A stretch of 64,000 nt of DNA from an uncultured Pelagibacteraceae bacterium (GTDB taxonomy: Bacteria > Pseudomonadota > Alphaproteobacteria > Pelagibacterales > Pelagibacteraceae). The translations under genes and the position numbers were made by a program. Below, one piece after another: positions 11,801 through 18,453 of this stretch; positions within the stretch are counted from its first letter, which is position 1, and every line of letters starts with the position of its first letter. The stretch covers positions 1-64,000 of the forward strand of contig CACKMG010000002.1 in assembly GCA_902601235.1 (NCBI GenBank). Direction: 5' to 3'. A model generated the notes under the pieces. It did not search any database, was not told the origin of the DNA, and worked only from the letters and a program-made list of their open reading frames with translations.

Positions 11801-11846
11801 CATTTTCAAAATCACCAATGTCAGGAACTATTAATTTTTCAGTCAT
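8808..11846 (-). CDS. aceE: pyruvate dehydrogenase E1 (homodimeric type) with N-terminal lipoyl domain
   Basis: ORF 1012 aa; residues ~1-80 lipoyl domain ([11 protein letters not shown]), then AceE core ([54 protein letters not shown]). Confidence 0.95.
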   Translation of the reverse strand: [1012 protein letters not shown]

Positions 11847-11880
11847 TTTTTACGTCTTATACACTATAAAAAGTTGTTAA

Positions 11881-12057
11881 ATGCAAATCTTAACACATTC
11901 TGCTCAATTTTTTGACACTCTTTATGTACATGCTTCAAAAATGATTAAAAAGTTATTAAAAACACTTATTCAGCCAAAAGTAAGCACTTATCTGGATGCT
12001 AAAATATGGATACAAAAAATTTTGTTAGAAGAAAAATATAGAAAAATTAATTTCTAA
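11881..12057 (+). CDS. candidate 58-aa small protein [58 protein letters not shown]
   Basis: Read by hand; below ORF-track size cutoff; fills the aceE/thiolase gap; no recognised homolog. Confidence 0.3.
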   Translation: MQILTHSAQFFDTLYVHASKMIKKLLKTLIQPKVSTYLDAKIWIQKILLEEKYRKINF

Positions 12058-13229
12058 ATTCTCTCCACACACAAAGCGATACCCATCCCCCCGCCTATAC
12101 ATAGAGTTGCACAACCTTTATTTTTTTTTTGTCTTTTCATTTCATGTATCAATGTTACGAGTATTCTTGCACCTGAGGCACCAATAGGATGGCCAAGAGC
12201 TATGGCTCCACCATTAACATTTACTTTATTTCTATCAATACCCAATTCACGAATTACTGCAATACTTTGAGATGCAAAAGCCTCATTTATTTCAAATAAA
12301 TCAATTTCATCTAAATTCCACTTTGCTTTTTTAATTGCTTCACGAACAGCCTCAATTGGTCCTAAGCCCATTAGAGACGGATCTACTCCAACAGAAGACC
12401 ATGATATAATTTTTACTAAAGGCTCTATCGATTTTTTTTCTGCCTCCTCTAAAGATGTTAATAATAAAGCTGCAGCTCCATCGTTTATACCTGAGGAATT
12501 TCCTGCTGTAATAGTTCCGTCATCTTGAAAGACAGTTTTAAGTTTTTCTAAATCTGACATTTTTAATCCTACTCTAGGGTGTTCATCAAATTCTAAAACT
12601 TTTCCATTATGATTTATTTTAACCAGCTCTTCATTAAATTTATTATTAATAATAGCTAATTCTGTTTTTTTTTGAGAATTTAAAGCAAATTCGTCCTGTT
12701 CTTGTCTTGTTATATTCAACTTTTTAGCAACATTCTCTGCTGTTACACCCATATGATAGTTATTGAATGCATCTATCAGTCCGTCATGAACCATCGTATC
12801 TAATAATTTGTTTTCAGAAATTTTTTTTTCATCTCTATAAAAAATTGAATGTGGGGCTAAAGACATGCTTTCTTGACCTCCAGAAATAACATTCTTTGAT
12901 TCTCCTAACTTGATCGATTGATAACCTGATATAACTGCTCTAAGCCCAGATCCACAAACTTGATTAATAATATGAGCTGGTTTTAAAATTGGTATACCAG
13001 CATTTATTGCAGCTTGTCTTGCAGGGTTCTGACCAGCACCCGCAGTCAATACCTGACCCATAATTACTTCATCAATCTCATCATTAACAATTTTAGATTT
13101 TTTTAAAACTTCATTTATGACCACAGATCCAAGTTGATCAGATCTCATGTCCTTTAATGAACCTCTGTAACTTCCTATTGGTGTTCTAATTGCGCTAACA
13201 ATAACTACTTCTTTTAATTTATTTTTCAT
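12054..13229 (-). CDS. acetyl-CoA C-acetyltransferase (thiolase)
   Basis: ORF 391 aa; [37 protein letters not shown] motifs. Confidence 0.95.
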   Translation of the reverse strand: MKNKLKEVVIVSAIRTPIGSYRGSLKDMRSDQLGSVVINEVLKKSKIVNDEIDEVIMGQVLTAGAGQNPARQAAINAGIPILKPAHIINQVCGSGLRAVISGYQSIKLGESKNVISGGQESMSLAPHSIFYRDEKKISENKLLDTMVHDGLIDAFNNYHMGVTAENVAKKLNITRQEQDEFALNSQKKTELAIINNKFNEELVKINHNGKVLEFDEHPRVGLKMSDLEKLKTVFQDDGTITAGNSSGINDGAAALLLTSLEEAEKKSIEPLVKIISWSSVGVDPSLMGLGPIEAVREAIKKAKWNLDEIDLFEINEAFASQSIAVIRELGIDRNKVNVNGGAIALGHPIGASGARILVTLIHEMKRQKKNKGCATLCIGGGMGIALCVERI

Positions 13230-13278
13230 AAAATTTTAAATTTATGTTATCATTAAAATACACTAAAAATTAGTATAC

Positions 13279-13284
13279 TATAAT
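13279..13284 (+). promoter_or_regulatory. putative -10 element (TATAAT) upstream of tRNA-Arg
   Basis: Consensus TATAAT 18 nt before the tRNA 5' end; -35 not convincing. Confidence 0.45.
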
Positions 13285-13302
13285 GAAATAAAAACTAAAA
13301 TT

Positions 13303-13379
13303 GCGCCTGTAGCTCAACTGGATAGAGCGCTTGGCTACGGACCAGGAGGTTCTGGGTTCGACTCCTAGCAGGCGCACCA
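13303..13379 (+). tRNA. tRNA-Arg (anticodon ACG)
   Basis: Cloverleaf by hand: acceptor GCGCCTG/CAGGCGC, anticodon stem CTTGG/CCAGG with loop CTACGGA, T-arm CTGGGTTCGACTCCTAG, encoded CCA. Confidence 0.95.
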
Positions 13380-13392
13380 AAAAAGGATTAAT

Positions 13393-13491
13393 ATGTTTAA
13401 ATGGTTTACAAAAGCTTCTCTTCAAATGTCAGTAATATATTTCTTTCTGATCATATTAATAATTTTATTAATTCTAACTTTTGTACTATAA
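13393..13491 (+). CDS. candidate 32-aa small membrane protein MFKWFTKASLQMSVIYFFLIILIILLILTFVL
   Basis: Hand-read ORF with AAAGGA upstream of ATG; one hydrophobic helix; between tRNA-Arg and thioesterase. Confidence 0.45.
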   Translation: MFKWFTKASLQMSVIYFFLIILIILLILTFVL

Positions 13492-13497
13492 AAAATT

Positions 13498-13908
13498 ATG
13501 TCTGAAAAATTTGAACAAATTAGCTTAAAACCAGGATTTATGAAACATAATGGTGGTGTTTTATTTAGAAATATATCTCAAACAGAGTATGAATTTAAAT
13601 CAATTATAAATGAAAATCATTTAAATGCTGCTGGTATTACTCATGGAGGATATTTATCAGCTTTAGTTGATGCGGGAGCCGGCACAGCTGCACATCGTTC
13701 TGCAGATAATGCTCCATGCGTAACTATTTCATTAGACCTAAAATTTATTGGAGCATCAAAAATAGGTGATGAAATAATCGGTAAAGTAAAAATTTTAAAA
13801 AAAACAAAAACATTAGTATTTTTATTTTGTGAGTTAAAATGTAATGAAAAAACTATTACATCCGCTTCAGGTGTTTGGAAAATTCTAAAAGTTAAACCAT
13901 CAGTTTAA
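13498..13908 (+). CDS. PaaI-family (hotdog fold) thioesterase
   Basis: ORF 136 aa; NAAGITHGGYLSALVDAGAGTAAH hotdog motif. Confidence 0.85.
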   Translation: MSEKFEQISLKPGFMKHNGGVLFRNISQTEYEFKSIINENHLNAAGITHGGYLSALVDAGAGTAAHRSADNAPCVTISLDLKFIGASKIGDEIIGKVKILKKTKTLVFLFCELKCNEKTITSASGVWKILKVKPSV

Positions 13909-14096
13909 GGTTTAGGTGGTATAAATACTTATTCTAAGATTAATTATTATAAAATTTATTAATTTGTGATAAACTTCTAAATATAGTTTAAAATGAGAAC
14001 TTTTATCAGTCCGATTCGATCATGTTTTAGTCTATTTTTGTTCTTTAGGACTAACAATATCTGGTAGGTAAAAAAAAAGATATACCAAAGATAGAA

Positions 14097-16574
14097 ATGA
14101 CAAAAAATAAAATTACAGCAATATTAGGACCTACAAATACAGGCAAAACTCATTTAGCAATCGAAACTATGCTGTCCTTTGAAACTGGAATGATTGGTTT
14201 TCCTTTAAGATTATTGGCTAGAGAAATTTATGACAAAGTTATTAAAAAAATTGGTTTAGATAAAGTTGCGTTAATCACAGGTGAAGAAAAAATTATACCA
14301 TCTAATGCAAAATATTTTCTTTGTACTGTTGAGTCTATGCCTATTGATAAACAATTAGATTTTGTTGGAGTGGATGAAATTCAAATGTGTGCTGATCATG
14401 AGCGTGGACACATTTTTACTGACAGATTACTAAATTTGAGAGGAAATAAATTAACCATGTTAATGGGTTCTAACACTATTAGAAGTATTATTTCAAAATT
14501 GAACGATGATATTGAATTCATAAATAGAAATCGTTTGTCAAAACTTACTTATTCAGGTCATAAAAAAATTTCAAGAATTAACAGAAAAACAGCAATTATT
14601 GCTTTTTCAGCAGAGGAAGTTTATGCAATTGCAGAATTAATTAGAAGACAAAAAGGTGGTGCAGCGATTGTAATGGGATCTCTTAGCCCAAAAACAAGAA
14701 ATGCTCAAGTTGAATTATATCAATCAGGAGATGTTGATTTTTTAGTTGCTACAGATGCAATCGGTATGGGCATCAACATGGATTTAGATAATGTTTATTT
14801 TTCTAATCTGAAAAAATTTGATGGAAAAAAATTAAGACGATTAAACTTATCAGAAATAGGACAAATTGCCGGAAGGGCAGGAAGATATTTAAATGATGGC
14901 AGTTTTGGAATTACCGGACAGTGTAGAGAGATAAGTGCTGAAGAGGTTGATTTACTTGAAAGTCATCAATTTGAAGAAATTCAATCTTTATTTTGGAGAA
15001 ATTCTGACTTAAATTTTAATAATCCTTTATCACTTATTAAATCTTTGGAAGAAAAACCATCCAAAAACTGGTTAAGAAAGATAAATGAGTGTGAAGATGA
15101 AAAAGCTCTTAGATATTTTTTAAGAGAAAAAAATTTTCAAAACATTATATTTGATGAGGAAAAGTTAAAACTTTTATGGGAGTGTTGCCAAATACCTGAT
15201 TTTGTGAAAAAAACATTTGGAAATCATTATGAGGTAATTAGCAATGTTTTTAAGTATCTTAACAGTCAAAAGGGTAAAATTACTGATGATTATATGCGTC
15301 TTCAACTAATGAAATTTGATAAACTAGAGGGAAATGTAGACTCTTTATCAAATAGAATTGCAAATGTGCGAACTTGGTCTTATGTTTCAAATAAAAATAA
15401 TTGGGTAGAAAATCAAAACTATTGGATTGAAAAAACAAAATTATTAGAGGATAAACTTTCAGATAGACTTCATGAAGAACTCACTAAGACATTTATTGAT
15501 AAACGTGCAAGCGTACTCGCTAGAGGTTTAAAGCAAGATATGGAATTTGAGATGAAAATTAATAATAATAATGAAGTGATAATTGATAATCAGTTCATTG
15601 GTAGAATTAATGGTTTAAAGTTAGAACTAGATCTAAAAAAAGGAGCACTCGAAACTGATATCAAATCTTTAAAAAAAGCAGCAAGGCAAACAGTAGGTCC
15701 AGAACTTGAAAAAAGAATTCAAATTATAATTGAGTCAGCTCTAATAGAACTTAAAGATGATTTTAAAATTTACTGGAATAATTCTCCAATTGCTAAATTA
15801 GTGTCAGGTAAAGATTACTTAAATCCTAACTTTGAATTAATTGTAGATGATATTTTAGAACAAAATCAAAAACGAAAATTGATAATATTTATTGATAAAT
15901 GGATTAAAGGAAAAGTTGATACAGTGTTAAAGAGTCTTGTCGATTTAAAAAATCTTAAAGATAAAAATTCATCAATAAAAGCTTTGGCTTATAGGCTTTA
16001 TGAAAATAATGGGGTAATTAAAAGAAAAAGTGTTACCGAATATGTAAAAAATTTAGAGCAAAATGACAGAAAAATTTTGAGAGAACTTGGGGTAAAATTT
16101 GGAAGGTATCATATTTTTTTGTTTAAACTAATTAAGCCGGACGCAGTGTCACTTAGAACTTTACTTTGGAAAAATTATCATCAAAAATACTTTGATATGA
16201 AACCCCCGAAATTTGGTTTAAATTTTATAGATGACAAAAAATTAAATAGAAATTTCATGCTTCTTTGTGGTTTTGAAAAATTTAATGATCTTTTTGTAAG
16301 AATAGATATTCTTGAAAGACTATTTGTGCAAATAATAAATTCTGACAAAAAAGAAAGTAAAGAAATTAAGATGATACCAGAGATGCTAAACCTATTGGGT
16401 TGTAATAAAGAAAACTTTAAAAAGCTTTTAAAAAGTATGGATTACAGGATTACAGAAAAAGAGGAAAATACATATTTTAAATATTCTCCGAAAAAAGTTT
16501 TCAAAAAATCTTTTGATAAAAGAAACAAAAAAGAAAGCCCTTTTGGTATTTTAAAAGATCTACAATTGAACTAA
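14097..16574 (+). CDS. SUV3-like DExH RNA helicase (mitochondrial degradosome helicase family)
   Basis: ORF 825 aa; GPTNTGKTHLAIE Walker A, VDEIQMCADHERGHIFTDRLL, ATDAIGMGINMD, QIAGRAGR. Confidence 0.9.
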   Translation: MTKNKITAILGPTNTGKTHLAIETMLSFETGMIGFPLRLLAREIYDKVIKKIGLDKVALITGEEKIIPSNAKYFLCTVESMPIDKQLDFVGVDEIQMCADHERGHIFTDRLLNLRGNKLTMLMGSNTIRSIISKLNDDIEFINRNRLSKLTYSGHKKISRINRKTAIIAFSAEEVYAIAELIRRQKGGAAIVMGSLSPKTRNAQVELYQSGDVDFLVATDAIGMGINMDLDNVYFSNLKKFDGKKLRRLNLSEIGQIAGRAGRYLNDGSFGITGQCREISAEEVDLLESHQFEEIQSLFWRNSDLNFNNPLSLIKSLEEKPSKNWLRKINECEDEKALRYFLREKNFQNIIFDEEKLKLLWECCQIPDFVKKTFGNHYEVISNVFKYLNSQKGKITDDYMRLQLMKFDKLEGNVDSLSNRIANVRTWSYVSNKNNWVENQNYWIEKTKLLEDKLSDRLHEELTKTFIDKRASVLARGLKQDMEFEMKINNNNEVIIDNQFIGRINGLKLELDLKKGALETDIKSLKKAARQTVGPELEKRIQIIIESALIELKDDFKIYWNNSPIAKLVSGKDYLNPNFELIVDDILEQNQKRKLIIFIDKWIKGKVDTVLKSLVDLKNLKDKNSSIKALAYRLYENNGVIKRKSVTEYVKNLEQNDRKILRELGVKFGRYHIFLFKLIKPDAVSLRTLLWKNYHQKYFDMKPPKFGLNFIDDKKLNRNFMLLCGFEKFNDLFVRIDILERLFVQIINSDKKESKEIKMIPEMLNLLGCNKENFKKLLKSMDYRITEKEENTYFKYSPKKVFKKSFDKRNKKESPFGILKDLQLN

Positions 16575-16576
16575 TT

Positions 16577-16987
16577 ATGTTCTTCAAAAATAAAGAAAAT
16601 GATATAAATGGAAATTTTATTAAAGTTGCAGCATTGTTGATTCACGCAGCAAAAATTGATCAAGATTACTCAGAAAATGAAGAAAAAATTATTATACAAG
16701 CACTTTTAGAATTTGGTATTGACCAAGACAATATTCAACAAATTATTTCTGAAGGAAAAAAAATAGAATCAAACTCGAATCAAATTTTAGAGTTTACAAA
16801 AGAAGTAAAGAAAATGAACAACGATAAAAAAATAAAGATTGTTGAAACTTTGTGGAGAATTATTTATTCAAATAAAGAAGCTGATGTTTATGAAGCAAGC
16901 TTAATGAGACGACTCGCCGGATTATTATATATTGACAGTAAAGTAATGGGGGATATTAAGAAGAAAATAATTAGAGAAATTAAATAA
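16577..16987 (+). CDS. TerB-like (tellurite resistance TerB/COG4103-like) protein
   Basis: ORF 136 aa; all-helical, [28 protein letters not shown] and RRLAGLLYI patterns. Confidence 0.7.
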   Translation: MFFKNKENDINGNFIKVAALLIHAAKIDQDYSENEEKIIIQALLEFGIDQDNIQQIISEGKKIESNSNQILEFTKEVKKMNNDKKIKIVETLWRIIYSNKEADVYEASLMRRLAGLLYIDSKVMGDIKKKIIREIK

Positions 16988-17313
16988 TGACTTATATTGT
17001 TAATGAGAAATGCATCAAATGTAAATTAATGGATTGTGTAGAAGTTTGTCCTGTGGATTGTTTCTATGAAGGAAAAAATATGCTTGTAATTAAACCAGAT
17101 GAGTGTATAGATTGTGGCGTTTGCGAGCCAGAATGTCCTGTCGATGCTATTAAAGCTGATACTGAGCCTGGCAGTGAAAAATGGTTAGAAATAAATAAGC
17201 AATATTCAGAAATCTGGCCTAATATAAGTGAAAAAAAAGATCCCCCTGAGGATCATCAAAGATATAAAGATGAGCAAGATAAGTTTGAGAAATATTTTAA
17301 AGAAAACATTTAA
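16987..17313 (+). CDS. fdxA: 7Fe ferredoxin (FdxA-type)
   Basis: ORF 108 aa; [21 protein letters not shown] and [16 protein letters not shown] clusters. Confidence 0.95.
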   Translation: MTYIVNEKCIKCKLMDCVEVCPVDCFYEGKNMLVIKPDECIDCGVCEPECPVDAIKADTEPGSEKWLEINKQYSEIWPNISEKKDPPEDHQRYKDEQDKFEKYFKENI

Positions 17314-18121
17314 GAAAAAAATCAAAAAGTCAGTAAAAAAAAAAGTTTCTAAAAAAAAAATTATTAAAGTAAAAAAAGTAAAAAAAAAATCAAAAAAAAT
17401 TATTAAATCAAAAATCAAAGAGGCCCCTAAAAAAGATAGAAAAAAAATAGAACAAAAAAACGATAATTTAAGAATTCCTAAAAGTAATGAAATAAAACCT
17501 GAAATCAAAAAAGTAAAAAAACAAAACACAGAAAAAAGAGAATATAAAGTCAAAGACTATGTGGTTTACCCAAAACATGGGGTTGGTCAAATTTCTGAAT
17601 TTAAAAAAATTAGTATCGGTGGAATAGATGTAGAAACCTATGTAATAAAGTTTGAAAAAGATAAAGCTAACGGGATGGTCCCAGTAAATAAACAATCTCA
17701 TCTTCGTCCTTTGGCTACAATTAACCAGGTTAATAAATGTATTTCTATTTTAAAAAGTAAACCAAAAATTAAAAGATCAATGTGGAGTAGAAGAGCTCAA
17801 GAATATGAAGCTAAAATTTCATCTGGTAAAATTTATGAACTGGCTGAAGTTGTAAGAGACTTGAATAAAGGTGATGACCTAATGGTAGATCAATCCTACA
17901 GTGAAAGACAACTTTTTGAAAAAGCCTATGAAAGAATATTATCTGAATTTCAAATTATATTAAATTTCTCTCTTGAAGATACTCAAAAAAAATTAGATAA
18001 AGCCCTAAAAAGAAATTTAGAAAACCAATCTAAATCTAAATCAGAGGTGACAAAAACTTCTAGTGCTTCAGTTTCGGAAGATGAACCGGTATCTGATAAT
18101 GATGAGACTTTAGAGGAATAA
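17270..18121 (+). CDS. carD: CarD-family transcription regulator with ~85-aa lysine-rich N-terminal extension
   Basis: ORF in track from 17228; likely ATG at 17270 ([12 protein letters not shown]...); CarD domain [35 protein letters not shown]; start overlaps fdxA end. Confidence 0.85.
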   Translation: MSKISLRNILKKTFKKKIKKSVKKKVSKKKIIKVKKVKKKSKKIIKSKIKEAPKKDRKKIEQKNDNLRIPKSNEIKPEIKKVKKQNTEKREYKVKDYVVYPKHGVGQISEFKKISIGGIDVETYVIKFEKDKANGMVPVNKQSHLRPLATINQVNKCISILKSKPKIKRSMWSRRAQEYEAKISSGKIYELAEVVRDLNKGDDLMVDQSYSERQLFEKAYERILSEFQIILNFSLEDTQKKLDKALKRNLENQSKSKSEVTKTSSASVSEDEPVSDNDETLEE

Positions 18122-18162
18122 AAAAACGCCTCTCACACGTTATCGTTATGAGAAGCGTTTTT
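18122..18162 (+). terminator. intrinsic terminator after carD
   Basis: AAAAACGCcTCTCA-cacgttatcgtta-TGAGAaGCGTTTTT hairpin with T-run directly after the carD stop. Confidence 0.8.
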
Positions 18163-18181
18163 AATAAAGAATACTAAGTGA

Positions 18182-18259
18182 TTATCTTCTTCTTCTTTTC
18201 TTAGCTTTTTTCTTAGCTTTTTTCTTAGCCTTCTTTGCTTTTTTTCTTCTTTTAGCCAT
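18182..18259 (-). CDS. 25-aa Lys/Arg/Ala micropeptide MAKRRKKAKKAKKKAKKKAKKRRRR
   Basis: Codon-by-codon reading on the minus strand; strong Shine-Dalgarno AAAAGGGAGCTAAAG-ATG; too short for the ORF track. Confidence 0.75.
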   Translation of the reverse strand: MAKRRKKAKKAKKKAKKKAKKRRRR

Positions 18260-18280
18260 CTTTAGCTCCCTTTTAAGTTA

Positions 18281-18301
18281 AACGAATCAAATTGATTCGT
18301 T
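18281..18301. promoter_or_regulatory. perfect 10-bp palindrome AACGAATCAA-A-TTGATTCGTT in the leader of the basic micropeptide gene
   Basis: Exact inverted repeat read in sequence, just downstream of a TTGACA-type promoter. Confidence 0.6.
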
Positions 18302-18310
18302 ATTACACTA

Positions 18311-18339
18311 TTTTTATTTTTTTATAATAGTTATGTCAA
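18311..18339 (-). promoter_or_regulatory. putative sigma-70 promoter for the basic micropeptide gene
   Basis: Consensus -35 TTGACA (18334-18339), 17-nt spacer, weak -10 TAAAAA (18311-18316). Confidence 0.45.
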
Positions 18340-18453
18340 TTCTTAAATTAATTTAAAATTTTTAAAAAAAATAAAAAATTATTTTTTTTTAATTTAATCA
18401 GGATATTAAAAAAGTTAGTGTTTATGCGTATTATAATCAATTTTTCAAACTAA

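Noticed and set aside
17206-17553. 115-aa minus-strand ORF rich in Phe/Leu opposite fdxA/carD
   Set aside because: It is the antisense of the lysine-rich carD tail (poly-A read as poly-T); no RBS or family signature.
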